From assembly GCA_028277985.1 (NCBI GenBank), contig JANQFG010000277.1, positions 62,001-126,000 of the forward strand: a stretch of 64,000 nucleotides of DNA. The letters run 5' to 3'. How positions within the stretch are numbered: position 1 is the stretch's first letter; the number at the start of each line of letters is the position of its first letter. This stretch comes from a bacterium (GTDB lineage: Bacteria; Desulfobacterota; DSWW01). Of the stretch, positions 1-10,253 are shown one piece after another. The position numbers were made by a program, and so were the translations under genes. Below the pieces are notes generated by a model. The model was not told the DNA's origin and did not search any database. It saw only the letters and a program-made list of their open reading frames with translations.

Positions 1-220
1 GGAATCAGACGCAATCGCTGTGCCAATGAACCGATCAAACGGCACGACCGGATGGACGAATGTTTCAGGGTGTTTCAGACCTTGGCTAAGAACTCTATCC
101 TGCTCGGGAATCGATGAGTCCTGACCCGGGACCCGGGGGCCGGGTAAGCCGGGGCACCGACCTGCGGGGAGACGAATCTGTCTGTGGGAAGAACAAAGTT
201 GTAAGAGAATGCTGTAGGCC

Positions 221-3200
221 TTACCCTCCTCCTTCCAGGATCTCGATGGCCGAGATCTTCGGGTTTTCCACTTCGTGGAGAAGCTGGATGTTCAGCTCGC
301 CGTCAACCACATCGGCCAGGAACGTCTGCATGGTTCCGATGAATAGATCACCGGTATCGGCAACGATGTCATAGTCGTCCAGCACCGTTGTACCCTCGAT
401 GGCCACATCGAAGACCCGCTCGCCGGCCCCCTGAATGCCGGTGTAGATCTCGGCGAAGTACAGGTTGACCTGATAGGTTCCGTCCGGAACCGGGAAGCTC
501 CACTCCTGCTCGTCCGGGAACGCGGAATCCCACCGCTCCGACTGGAACAGGGCCGGGGGCGCACTGGCCGAAACGGACCCGTCCAGGGTGATCGAGGCAC
601 CGGTGCTGAAAGTCGAGTTGCCGGCGGCACCTGTATTCACGTAGGGAGAAGGCGAGAAGAACTCATCCTCGCTCCAGTCCGGCTGGGACCCGTCTGCGGA
701 AGCAGTCTGCGATCCTCCGGCATTCACCCTGTAGAGCACATTGACCGCTTCAAAGGCCTGGCCCGAGAGATCCACGGTTGCGGCCGGGTTGTCCCCGGTG
801 TGCGAGATCGTTAGGGTTGCAGACTTGGGGCCCTCCGTCAGTGGCGAGAAGCTCACGTTCAACACAACGGGCGATCCGGGATCCAGTTGGAACGGAGGGA
901 TCAGGTCGACGCTGAACTCGGAAGCATCCGGCCCTGTGATCGTGAAGTCGGTCACGTCGAGAGGAGTATTGCCTGTGTTCGTCAGATCCACGGGGTTGGC
1001 AAGGGTCAGGCCCACCGCCTGTTGCCCGAAGTCGATCGAGCTGGGAGTTGCCTGCAGGATGGCTGCCAAGCCCTCTCCCTGTCCGCTCAGATCGACGGTT
1101 ACAGCCGGATTGTCCCCATCGTGAGAGATCGTGAGGGTTGCGGATTTGATTCCAGCCGTCTGCGGCAGGAATTCCAGGGTCAGCGTGACAGGTGTTCCCG
1201 GATCGACGCTGAAGGGCGGAACCAGGTCGAAGGAGAACTCGGACGCATCCGGACCGGAAATCGCAAGATCGGTCACGTTCAGACTCGTGTTGCCCGTGTT
1301 CGTCAGGACAACAGGATTGGTAAGGTTCGAGCCTACCAGCAGGAGACCGAAATCGATCGAGCTGGGGATCGCCTGCAGGATGGCCGAGAGCGCCTCTCCC
1401 TGTCCGCTCAGATCCACGGTTACGGCCGGATTGTCCCCATTGTGAGAGATGGTAAGGGTCGCGGACTTGGGTCCTGCCGAAAGGGGCGTGAAGCTCACCG
1501 TCAAGGTGACGGGTGCACCTGGAACAACCGGGAACGGCGGTGTCAGGTCGACGTCGAAATCGGGCGCGTCAGGACCGGTGATCGTCATGTCGGTCACGTC
1601 CAGGATCGTGTTGCCGGTATTCGTCAAGTCCACATTGCCGCTGCTAGAAGTCCCAACCAGCTGCTGGCCCAGATCCAGAAGTGCGGGATTGGCTGCGAGG
1701 ATTGCTGTTGGAGGCGGAGGTGTAGTGGACACGATCTCGATGGCCGAAATCTTCGGGTTCTGCACTTCGTGGAGGAGCGTGATGGTCAACTCTCCGTCGG
1801 TCACATCGGCCTGGAAGGATTTCATGGTTCCTATGAAGAGGTCGCCGGTGTCGGCAACGATGTCATAGTCGTCCAGGACAGTCGTGCCCTCGATGACCAC
1901 GTCGAAGACCCGGTCCCCTGCACCCAGAATGCCTGTGTAGATCTCGGCAAAGTAGAGGTTGACCTGATAGGTTCCGTCTGCCACCGGGAAGCTCCACTCC
2001 TGCTCCGCCGGAGCAGCCGAATCCCACCGCTCCGACTGGAACAGGGCGGCGGGTGCACTGGCCGGTACCGACCCGTCCGGGGTGATCGTGGCGCCGGTGA
2101 TGAAAGCCGTGTTGCCTGCGGCGCCGGTGTTCACGTAAGGAGAAGGAGACGAGAACAGATCCGTGTCCCAATCGGGCTGGGAGCCGTCTCCGGAAGGCTC
2201 CAGGGGTCCACCTGCGTTGACCCTGAAGAGCACATCGCCTGCCTCCAGGCCCTGACCGCTCAGATCCACGGTCACAGCCGGGTTGTCCCCTGTGTGGGAG
2301 ATCGTCAGGGTTGCAGTCTTGGGCCCTTCCGCGAGGGGCGAGAAGCTCACGTTCAGCGTCACGGGTGTCCCGGGATCGATCTGGAACGGCGGCGTGAGGT
2401 CGAAGCTGAACTCGCCGGCATCCGGCCCGGTGATCGCGAGGTCGGTCACGTCGAGGCTCGTATTGCCCGTGTTCGTCAGGTCCACAGGGTTGGAGAAGGT
2501 CGTGCCCACGGGCTGCTGGCCGAAGTCGATCGAGTTGGGGATCGCCTGCAGGATAGCTGCCAGTGCTTCGCCCTGGCCTGAGAGATCCACGGTTACATCC
2601 GGGTTGTCCCCTGTATGCGAGATCGTGAGCGTTGCCGACTTGGGCCCTGCGGTCAGGGGCGAGAAGTCCAGAGTCAGGGTGACGGGCGTGCCTGGTGCCA
2701 CCGGGAACGGCGGCGTCAGGTCGAAGCCGAACTCGGCTGCGTCCGGTCCTGTGATCGCAAGGCCGGTCACGTCCAGGGACGAGTTGCCAGTATTCGTCAA
2801 ATCCACGGGACTGGTCAAGGTAGAGCCCACTGCCAGCAGGCCGAAGTCAACGGAGCCGGGAGTTGCCTGCAGGACGGCAGTCAGCCCCGTGCCTTCGCCC
2901 GAGAGTCCCACGGTTACGTCCGGGTTGTCCCCTGTGTGGGAGATCGTTAGGGTTGCGGATTTGAGCCCTGATGTTTGAGGCGCGAAGCTCACGTTCAGCA
3001 GGACCGGTGTTCCCGGGTCGACGCTGAACGGAGGAACCAGGTCGAAGCTGAATTCGGAAGCGTCCGGCCCGGTGATCGCAAGGTCGGTCACGTCCAGGGA
3101 CGTGTTTCCTGTATTCGTAAGGGTCACGGGGTTGGAGGCATTCGAACCCACTGCCTGCTGGCCGAAATCGATCGAGCTGGGGATCGTTTGCAGGATGGCT

Positions 3201-6200
3201 GTCAGGGCCTCGCCCTGTCCGCTCAGATCCACGGTTACGGCCGGATTGTCCCCGGTATGCGAAATGGTAAGGGTTGCCGACTTGGGCCCTGCCGTAAGTG
3301 GCGCAAAGCTCACCGTCAGGGTGACAGGCGCACCTGGAACAACCGCGAACGGCGGAACCAGGTCGAGGCTGAAATCGGGCGCGTCCGGACCGGTGATCGT
3401 CATGTCGGTCACGTCCAAGGGCGTGTTACCCGTGTTCGTCAGATCGATCGGGCCGGAGGAAACGGAGCCCACCAGCTGCTGACCGAGATCGAGGAGCGCC
3501 GGATTGGCCGCGAGGTTTGCGGTCGGAGGCGGAGGCGTGCCGGAGAGAATCTCGATCGCGGAGATCTTCGGGTTCTCGAATTCGTGCAGCAGCTCTACAT
3601 TCAGCTCTCCGTCGATCACATCGACCAGGAAGGATCGCATGGTTCCGATGAAAAGGTCACCTGTTTCCGCAACGATGTCGAAATCGTCCAGCACCGTTGT
3701 CCCTTCGATGGCCACATCGAAGAATCGGCCGCCTGCACCCGGGATGCCGGTGTAGATCTCGGCGAAGTACAGGTTGACCCGGTAGGTTCCATCCGCCACC
3801 GGGAAGCTCCACTGCTGCTCCGCAGGCGCTGCCGAGTCCCATCGTTCCGACTGGAACAGGGCCGTGGGCGCGCCGGTCGGCACCGTGCCGTCCAGGGAGA
3901 TCGCGGCTCCGGTAGCGAAGACCGTATTGCCTGCGGCACCGGTATTCACATAGGGAGAGGGGGAGAAGAACAGGTCCTCGCTCCAGTCAGGCAGCGAGCC
4001 ATCGCCGGAGGGGGTCTGCGGTCCACCCGCATTCACCCGAAAGAGAACGCTGCCCGCTTCGACACCCTGTCCGCTCAGGTCCACGGTCACGGCCGGGTTG
4101 TCTCCGGTATGGGAGATGGTCAGGGTTGCAGACATGGACCCTTCGATCAGGGGCGAGAAGCTCACGTTCAAGGTGACCGGAGAACCGGGATCCACCTGGA
4201 AGGGCGGGGTCAGGTCGAAGCTGAACGCAGAGGCGTCCGGGCCGGTGATCGAGAGGTCGGTCACGTCCAGAGTCGTGTTGCCCGTGTTCGTCAGGTCCAC
4301 GGGATTGGAAAAGGTCGTACCCACCGACTGTTGACCGAAGTCGAGCGAAGCGGGAGTCGCCTGCAGGACGGCTGCCTGCGCCTCACCCTGTCCGCTCAGG
4401 TCCACGGTCATGGCCGGGTTGTCCCCAGTGTGCAAGATGGTAAGGGTTGCGGACTTGAGCCCCGCCGTTTGGGGCGTGAAATCCATCGTCAGGGTGACGG
4501 GTGTACCGGGGTTCACCTGGAACGGTGGAACCAGGTCGAAGCCGAACTCGGCTGCGTCCGGACCGGTGATCGTCAAGCCGGTCACGTTCAGGGGCGAGTT
4601 GCCCGTATTCGTAAGGACCACGGGATTGAAGGAAGTGAAGCCGACCGCCTGCTGGCCGAAATCGAGGAGCGTGGGAATGACCTGGAGGATCGCGGTAGGC
4701 CCCCCGGGGGAGCTTTCGAGGATTTCGATGGCTGAGATCTTTGCGTTGTCCACGATGGCGGTAAAGGAAATGTCGAGCACACCGTCGCTCACGTCGATAT
4801 CCGGGAAGCTCTTGATGAGTGCCTCGGCAGGGTTCACCTCGGCGAGGATATCGAACCCGAGCAAGCCTGCCTGGCCGTTTTCGATGTCGAAGTCGAACTC
4901 TCTGCTGCCGACGCCTCCCCCTCCTCCACCGGGCGCACCGAAGTAGATCTCGGCAAAATGGAGATTCACGACATACGTTCCGTTGGTGACCGGAACGGCG
5001 TAGCCGAAGGAAGCCCCGTATCGCTCGGAGTGATAGAGGATATCATCGGTCGTTCCCTCGATCGGTATCGGGTTGGAGTAGGGGGTGCTGAAACCTGTGA
5101 AGTACTGGTCCGCCTCCCAGACGACGCCGCCGGTGCTCACAGCAGGGCCACCCGTGTTGATGTTCATGAACGGCGAGGGCACGATGGAAGGATCGTATTC
5201 CAGTACGATGACTCTCGAGGACCGGCCGGCCATTCCATCTATGTCTCTGAGCGCGGCCATGATGTAGTTCAGGCCGCCATCCGGGTCCGAGTCCGTGAGA
5301 ACGATCGGTATGTCGAGGAAACCGGTGGGACCCACGGTCCCGTTGATCTCCTGCACCTCGATCGCGCTGTTCGCCTCGAAGGGATCCAGGTCATACCCTC
5401 CACCTGGAAGGCCCTGTGTGAACAGGGCGCCTTCAACCACGAGGAGGGATACATCCATCCCGCCCGGCCCGGTCACGCGGACCGTCTGCTGCGCGTTCGG
5501 GACCGTCACCGGATCGTCTGATATCCCGAGGACACTGATGCCGGCCCTGGGCGGGCCGACCCTTCGGACGATGTTCTCCGATCCGCTCAAGCTTCCTGGC
5601 GTCTGGAAGGTCTGAACGATGTGCGTGAACCCGTCATCAAACTGCATCGTCACGGTGGCACCGGCCATTTCCAGCCCGGACACGCTGCCCGACTCTCCGG
5701 GGCCCGGAGCGGGCGCACCCTTGATGCTCGTCGGGTCGTTGTCGATCGAGAAGGTGAAGACCTCGCCCGGATCGAAATCGGTGAACTGGATTTCCAGGAT
5801 GTCCCAGCCGTCGTCTCCGTCGATGCCGTTGTGGGGGCCCGCATAGCTGTGACCCGTCAGCCCCACACCCGGATCCGAGTCAACCGTGAAGCCCTTTGCC
5901 GTCGTGTCTCCGGCTGTTCCGTCCGGATCGAAGACCATGTCCGGGAAAATGGCCGTGGTGAGATCGATCTGCACCGTTGTGATCTGCTGTCCCTCCAGGG
6001 AGGTGTTCTCGATCAAAAACGACCCAGGGGAAAACGTGCTCGCATTGATACCCCCGGGAGGGATGATCTCGACCAACCCCTGGGAGGTTGCGGGCTCCAG
6101 GTACAGCTCGATGAAATCCCACGTTGCCGCGAAAGTTGCGGCGCCACGGGAAGTGGCGATCACGCCGACCGCCATCGTGTTCGGGCCGGTCAAGGCACTG

Positions 6201-8608
6201 AGGAGGGTTCCGCCCATCGCAAGGGGTGTGCCCAGCTGCGTCAGCGGGACCCCTTCGATCGCATAGCTCGGCTGCACGAATCCCGTTGCGGGATCGACGG
6301 TAAGGTAGAGATCGACGAAGGTGGATGCCAGAACACCGGCGGGGCTGAACTGAATGTCCTGCACAACCGTTCCATCCTGCTCGATGACGACCTGGATGCC
6401 TCCGCTCCCGCCGTTCGCGTTCAGCGCGAGCTTCACATAGTTGTCCTGATCCCCGGTACCCAGGTACATCCCCTGGGACTGGAAATCCTGCGGGGTCTGC
6501 CCATTGAAGAAGGGAGCCACGAGTCTCGTGAGGATCGTGAACGGACCGGTCTGATCCGTGAGGTTGATGCCGAACTGCATGGCGTTCGTCTGGCTGTTCA
6601 GGCTGCCCAGCGCGTCCCCTTGCGAAACCTGCTCGATCGTGAACAGGCCGGCTGCCCCGCCGGCCACGATGATGTCCGGATCGAACAGGTTGGCATAGTC
6701 GTCTCCGTTGGTCATCAGGCCCGTGAACCCAACACCGAAGAAGCCGGTACCGGGCTGCCCGTTGAAGAGCTGGAAGACCACGGGGGGATCCGTGGTTTGT
6801 CCGTTGTCCGGATCAATGGCAAAGGGGTCGGTGGTGTCGGGCACCCCGTCGTTGTCGTCATCCGGGTCATTCAGATCGGAGATGAAGTCGCCGTCATTGT
6901 CGGGCGGCTTGCTGGCGGCCGAACAGGGATCGGAGCCGTTGTCGATCTCGTCGGCATTGTTGTAGCCGTCCGAATCCTCGTCGAGAAGGGGGTCATAATT
7001 GCCGGTGCAGTTGCCGGGGCCCCCTCCGTCGTAATCATCCGGCTCGAAGACCGTGATCTTGTTGCCGGCATAGACCGCCACCCAGACCGTGCCGGGAAAG
7101 ATGTCCAGGTCACCCTGGGCCGTCACGTCCAGCGGGATGGGTCCGAAGTTGGAGGCGAACGCCAGCGGGCCGGCCACGAGCTGGTCTCCGGCCTGGTTGA
7201 GGGTCATCCGGTAGACGGTGTTGTCAAAAGAGGCCGTCAGCAGGTCGCCCTGCATCTGACCGCTGAAGTTGGAGGCCGTGTACTCGACCAGGCCATTGGT
7301 GGAGGTTACGAAGGTTGCCAGGGCACCATCTTCGACCCCGGGAAGAAGGAAGTCGCACTCCACAGGGTTTGCTTGGGAGGGTGGCACGGGTGGCCAGTCG
7401 GCCGTGGGGGAAGGGTCGAAGTTCCCCCCGTTGTCGTACCAGTAGAGCCCTGCGCCGCTCGGGTTTCCTCGAATCGGGGTCGGGTGCCCTCCGTAGTAGC
7501 CTTCGAAAGGAATGAAGTGAAAATTGTCCAGGTTGTTGACGAAGCCTGGCTCACCGATGACGTAATCGTTGGTGCAATTGCCCGCAGGGCCCTCGTTGTC
7601 GGGATGGCCTCCCCAGCCGCCGTTTGCACCGTTGTCCACGGTGTACATGCGGCCCTCTCTTCCGGGCGAGCTGGTGATGACCACGTCGTACACGTTGCGC
7701 CACCCCGGGGAGTAGATCTGAACCGGTCCGCCCGGGACGAGCTTGGCCTGGTTCAGGCCGTCGTTACCCCCGAAAGGATCCCCGGGATCCGAGCCGTCCG
7801 GGTTGTTGGCCCTGTCCGGATCGTCAAGGGTCGGAAGGTCGTATACATAGAATCTGTTGTTGGCTGCGTCGAACTGAACGGGGAGGGCCTCGATGGCGTC
7901 CAGGTCAACCGAAAGGATGGCTGCGGCCAGTGCATATTCCGTTGCAAAGGCGAAGTTGTTCGAGGGGGCGCCGGCATTGGTGTTCCCGCCGGAGGTTACA
8001 TAGAGGATGTTGTTGATTTCATCCAGTTGCATCCCGTTCTGCGAATGGTTCTCTTCGGAACGGGGCAGCCCGCTGACCAGGTCCAGCTTGTCCCAGTCCG
8101 ACCCGTTCCAATCGAGCCTCGAGATGACGCCCGAATTCGTGTCCAGGTTCGTGTCCGTGCCGCTGCCGCCGGCACCGATTCGAGGGTCGCTCGAGGTCAC
8201 GTACAGGACCGGGGCACTGGGGGTGCCGGTGACCAGCAGGCCCGTGACCTGCCGGCTGAACTCGGCACTCTGCGACCCATCGTCATCATGATTGACCATC
8301 TCCTGGATCAGGGTGATCGTTTCGGTTGCCGTGACCTGGTAATCACTCGGTCCGTTACGAGAGATCGTGTAGACCTGGATCGTTCCGTCCTGTTGGCCGG
8401 CGTAGAGCCTGCCGTCCGGACCGAACTGGAGCGTAGTCGGGTTGCTGGGATTCGCTCCCTGCAGGTCGCTTCCCGTAAAGCTGATCTGCGCGTGACCCGC
8501 ACCGGTAAACACGAGCATGAGGGCTGCCGTAACGGTTGCGGTGAATAGCCCGGACAAGAGGGCGTTCCTGGATGAGAACTTTGTTTTATCCACTGATGAT
8601 CTGAACAT
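221..8608 (-). CDS. Giant secreted multidomain protein (beta-propeller, TSP3, malectin-like and ASH/choice-of-anchor-D-like repeats)
   Basis: 2795 residues. A signal peptide ends near residue 41 (hydrophobic run, then GHAQ). Residues 42 to about 530 look like a glucose/sorbosone-dehydrogenase-type beta-propeller (YSPGWRN, MYTVDNGANGGWGG). Residues 524-603 are Asp-rich thrombospondin type 3-like calcium repeats (DEDSDGYNNADE, DDDNDGVPD). About 606-845 resembles a LamG-like sandwich. From about 1147 onward, four malectin-like domains of about 150 residues (FMNINTGGP, VNLHFAEIY, ISAIEI) alternate with nine ASH/choice-of-anchor-D-like repeats of about 105 residues (DFGQQAVG, LTNTGN, ATLTISHTGDNP) in groups of 2, 4 and 3. 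A GAGGAG ribosome site lies 9-14 bases before the ATG. No PEP-CTERM, LPXTG or T9SS tail is visible. A cell-surface or matrix role in carbohydrate or protein binding is inferred; the propeller may be non-catalytic. Confidence 0.85.
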   Translation of the reverse strand: MFRSSVDKTKFSSRNALLSGLFTATVTAALMLVFTGAGHAQISFTGSDLQGANPSNPTTLQFGPDGRLYAGQQDGTIQVYTISRNGPSDYQVTATETITLIQEMVNHDDDGSQSAEFSRQVTGLLVTGTPSAPVLYVTSSDPRIGAGGSGTDTNLDTNSGVISRLDWNGSDWDKLDLVSGLPRSEENHSQNGMQLDEINNILYVTSGGNTNAGAPSNNFAFATEYALAAAILSVDLDAIEALPVQFDAANNRFYVYDLPTLDDPDRANNPDGSDPGDPFGGNDGLNQAKLVPGGPVQIYSPGWRNVYDVVITSSPGREGRMYTVDNGANGGWGGHPDNEGPAGNCTNDYVIGEPGFVNNLDNFHFIPFEGYYGGHPTPIRGNPSGAGLYWYDNGGNFDPSPTADWPPVPPSQANPVECDFLLPGVEDGALATFVTSTNGLVEYTASNFSGQMQGDLLTASFDNTVYRMTLNQAGDQLVAGPLAFASNFGPIPLDVTAQGDLDIFPGTVWVAVYAGNKITVFEPDDYDGGGPGNCTGNYDPLLDEDSDGYNNADEIDNGSDPCSAASKPPDNDGDFISDLNDPDDDNDGVPDTTDPFAIDPDNGQTTDPPVVFQLFNGQPGTGFFGVGFTGLMTNGDDYANLFDPDIIVAGGAAGLFTIEQVSQGDALGSLNSQTNAMQFGINLTDQTGPFTILTRLVAPFFNGQTPQDFQSQGMYLGTGDQDNYVKLALNANGGSGGIQVVIEQDGTVVQDIQFSPAGVLASTFVDLYLTVDPATGFVQPSYAIEGVPLTQLGTPLAMGGTLLSALTGPNTMAVGVIATSRGAATFAATWDFIELYLEPATSQGLVEIIPPGGINASTFSPGSFLIENTSLEGQQITTVQIDLTTAIFPDMVFDPDGTAGDTTAKGFTVDSDPGVGLTGHSYAGPHNGIDGDDGWDILEIQFTDFDPGEVFTFSIDNDPTSIKGAPAPGPGESGSVSGLEMAGATVTMQFDDGFTHIVQTFQTPGSLSGSENIVRRVGPPRAGISVLGISDDPVTVPNAQQTVRVTGPGGMDVSLLVVEGALFTQGLPGGGYDLDPFEANSAIEVQEINGTVGPTGFLDIPIVLTDSDPDGGLNYIMAALRDIDGMAGRSSRVIVLEYDPSIVPSPFMNINTGGPAVSTGGVVWEADQYFTGFSTPYSNPIPIEGTTDDILYHSERYGASFGYAVPVTNGTYVVNLHFAEIYFGAPGGGGGGVGSREFDFDIENGQAGLLGFDILAEVNPAEALIKSFPDIDVSDGVLDISFTAIVDNAKISAIEILESSPGGPTAILQVIPTLLDFGQQAVGFTSFNPVVLTNTGNSPLNVTGLTITGPDAAEFGFDLVPPFQVNPGTPVTLTMDFTPQTAGLKSATLTILHTGDNPAMTVDLSGQGEAQAAVLQATPASLDFGQQSVGTTFSNPVDLTNTGNTTLDVTDLSITGPDASAFSFDLTPPFQVDPGSPVTLNVSFSPLIEGSMSATLTISHTGDNPAVTVDLSGQGVEAGSVLFRVNAGGPQTPSGDGSLPDWSEDLFFSPSPYVNTGAAGNTVFATGAAISLDGTVPTGAPTALFQSERWDSAAPAEQQWSFPVADGTYRVNLYFAEIYTGIPGAGGRFFDVAIEGTTVLDDFDIVAETGDLFIGTMRSFLVDVIDGELNVELLHEFENPKISAIEILSGTPPPPTANLAANPALLDLGQQLVGSVSSGPIDLTNTGNTPLDVTDMTITGPDAPDFSLDLVPPFAVVPGAPVTLTVSFAPLTAGPKSATLTISHTGDNPAVTVDLSGQGEALTAILQTIPSSIDFGQQAVGSNASNPVTLTNTGNTSLDVTDLAITGPDASEFSFDLVPPFSVDPGTPVLLNVSFAPQTSGLKSATLTISHTGDNPDVTVGLSGEGTGLTAVLQATPGSVDFGLLAVGSTLTSPVDLTNTGNSSLDVTGLAITGPDAAEFGFDLTPPFPVAPGTPVTLTLDFSPLTAGPKSATLTISHTGDNPDVTVDLSGQGEALAAILQAIPNSIDFGQQPVGTTFSNPVDLTNTGNTSLDVTDLAITGPDAGEFSFDLTPPFQIDPGTPVTLNVSFSPLAEGPKTATLTISHTGDNPAVTVDLSGQGLEAGDVLFRVNAGGPLEPSGDGSQPDWDTDLFSSPSPYVNTGAAGNTAFITGATITPDGSVPASAPAALFQSERWDSAAPAEQEWSFPVADGTYQVNLYFAEIYTGILGAGDRVFDVVIEGTTVLDDYDIVADTGDLFIGTMKSFQADVTDGELTITLLHEVQNPKISAIEIVSTTPPPPTAILAANPALLDLGQQLVGTSSSGNVDLTNTGNTILDVTDMTITGPDAPDFDVDLTPPFPVVPGAPVTLTVSFTPLSAGPKSATLTISHNGDNPAVTVDLSGQGEALSAILQAIPSSIDFGLLLVGSNLTNPVVLTNTGNTSLNVTDLAISGPDASEFSFDLVPPFSVDPGTPVTLTLEFLPQTAGIKSATLTISHDGDNPAVTVDLSGQGEGLAAILQATPSSIDFGQQAVGLTLANPVDLTNTGNTPLDVTDFTITGPDASEFSVDLIPPFQLDPGSPVVLNVSFSPLTEGPKSATLTISHTGDNPAATVDLSGQAFEAVNVLYRVNAGGSQTASADGSQPDWSEDEFFSPSPYVNTGAAGNSTFSTGASITLDGSVSASAPPALFQSERWDSAFPDEQEWSFPVPDGTYQVNLYFAEIYTGIQGAGERVFDVAIEGTTVLDDYDIVADTGDLFIGTMQTFLADVVDGELNIQLLHEVENPKISAIEILEGGG

Positions 8609-8882
8609 TGCTGGTGTCTCCTCAAGGTCTTGAAGCGCAACCGAAGGCGCCGAAAAGTTTCATTCTCGTAACTGGGTTTGCCGCCAAGCCGTTCTTCCGG
8701 TGTTAATCCCTACAACATTAATGGGATGTCTTTTCGGATCAAGAAGTCGCTGGGCTGTGAATGCTATTTTGGACCTGAAAACTCTTCGCTGCCGCTGGAT
8801 ACCTTCTGCCTGCCGTGTGCATCCATTAGCGTTAACAGGTAACGATTCTTACAGAGTGTGTTTTTTCGGGAACTTCTTATTC

Positions 8883-10253
8883 ATGGAAACAGCGGATGGC
8901 GGCTCCGTTCAGAGGCCCGGTCTTGACCGAAATCTGAATACAGGAATCCTCTTTGCAGTGTTTCTACCGGCGCTTGCTCTTCGGCTAGCTTTCATGCTCT
9001 ATTCCGGGGCGTACTCGTTCGAGACTGACTGGGCCTTCGGCTTCGAGACCGGAAGGATTGCCGACAACATTGTAAAAGGGCAGGGGTTCGCTTCTCCCTG
9101 CGGGGATCTGAGCGGATCTTCCGCATGGCTCATGCCGGTCTACCCATACCTGGTTGCCTTCGCTTTCAAGGTATTCGGAAGCTATTCGGAAGCTGCCGCC
9201 GTAGCGATCCTCGTCTTCAACAGCATCGCATCTGCATTGACCTGCGTTCTGATCTTTCTTGTGGCGGACCGTCTCTTCGGTCGAATCGCCGCCTACGCCG
9301 CCGCCGCTGCCTGGGCGGTGTTCCCCCCCTCCATCTGGCACTCGGTGAACTCGATATGGGATACGACCCTGTTCACACTCCTTTGCACGCTCGTTCTCTA
9401 TGTCTCCTTTCTGGTCACGGAGAAGGCGACCGTGAGAGTCGCGGTGCTCTACGGTCTCTTGCTGGGGGTGACGGCGCTGGTGAACGCCTCGATCATTGCA
9501 GTCCTGCCGTTCGCCTTCCTGTGGCTCCTCTGGAAGCTCGACACGGACTTTGTGAGGAAGACGCTTTTTCTCGGCACGGCCGCGTGCGTGTTCCTTGTTA
9601 CCCTGAGCCCTTGGCTTCTCAGGAACTATATGATATTCGGGCGATGGATGCTCAGGTCGAACTTCGGTCTTGAGCTGCGCATCGGGAACAATGAGCGAAC
9701 CTGGCAGGCCAGCAAGATGGACGGAAAGGAACGGGGAAGGCTGGTGCATTGGGTCCGGGAGCACCCTTGTCAGAAGGAAGAGGAACTCGATCTTCTCGCG
9801 AGACTCGGCGAGGTGGAATATGCGAAGATCAGCCAGGATGAGGCAATGAGTTTCATCAAGGAGAATCCGGAGAAGTTCGTGGATCTCACGGTAGCGCGCT
9901 TTCGCAATTTCTGGGTCGGGGATTTGAGGGCACCCAAGGAATATAAAGGTAACATCAAAATGCCCTTCTCCGTTTCGACCTTGAAGGACCTCAGCCTGCT
10001 GATCCCCTTGCCCTTCATGGTGTTCGGGATTCTGCGTGCCGTACAGCGAAAGACCCCGGTTCTTCTGCCCCTTTCATACCTTCTGTTCTTCCCGATGGTT
10101 TACTATATCGTGCACACACATTCTCACAGATATCGACATCCGATCGAACCGGTCATTATCATGTTCGGAGCCTATGGAGCTTGCTCCTTGGTCGCTCTGC
10201 TTGCGGCGCGAATGAGGAGAGGTGAACGGGAAATTCCGGGAGGAGGTCCCTGA
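8883..10253 (+). CDS. Membrane glycosyltransferase, GT39/ArnT-like (polyprenyl-phosphate sugar donor type)
   Basis: 456 residues with about ten hydrophobic segments. The N-terminal pattern is a transmembrane helix (about 20-40) followed by an acidic loop ([19 protein letters not shown]) and then TM-rich blocks, as in dolichyl-phosphate-mannose mannosyltransferase-like (GT39/PMT_2) enzymes, which move sugars from lipid carriers to acceptors on the outer face of the inner membrane. A soluble segment lies at about 245-340. The ATG at METADGG is chosen because the upstream in-frame 61 codons are Cys/Arg-rich and unlike a membrane protein. The stop overlaps the next start (TGATG), so the two genes are translationally coupled. 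The acceptor substrate cannot be read from sequence. Confidence 0.75.
   Translation: METADGGSVQRPGLDRNLNTGILFAVFLPALALRLAFMLYSGAYSFETDWAFGFETGRIADNIVKGQGFASPCGDLSGSSAWLMPVYPYLVAFAFKVFGSYSEAAAVAILVFNSIASALTCVLIFLVADRLFGRIAAYAAAAAWAVFPPSIWHSVNSIWDTTLFTLLCTLVLYVSFLVTEKATVRVAVLYGLLLGVTALVNASIIAVLPFAFLWLLWKLDTDFVRKTLFLGTAACVFLVTLSPWLLRNYMIFGRWMLRSNFGLELRIGNNERTWQASKMDGKERGRLVHWVREHPCQKEEELDLLARLGEVEYAKISQDEAMSFIKENPEKFVDLTVARFRNFWVGDLRAPKEYKGNIKMPFSVSTLKDLSLLIPLPFMVFGILRAVQRKTPVLLPLSYLLFFPMVYYIVHTHSHRYRHPIEPVIIMFGAYGACSLVALLAARMRRGEREIPGGGP

Noticed and set aside
224-4700. Regular DNA periodicity suggesting a CRISPR or satellite array
   Set aside because: The period follows about 105- and 150-residue protein modules in one open frame; there are no short identical repeats with unique spacers.
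887-8548. Long plus-strand open frames (887-2581, 2975-4735, 5621-8548) opposite the giant gene
   Set aside because: They mirror the repeats of the minus-strand gene, are Arg/Gly/His-rich, have no domains or ribosome sites and no separate upstream signals.
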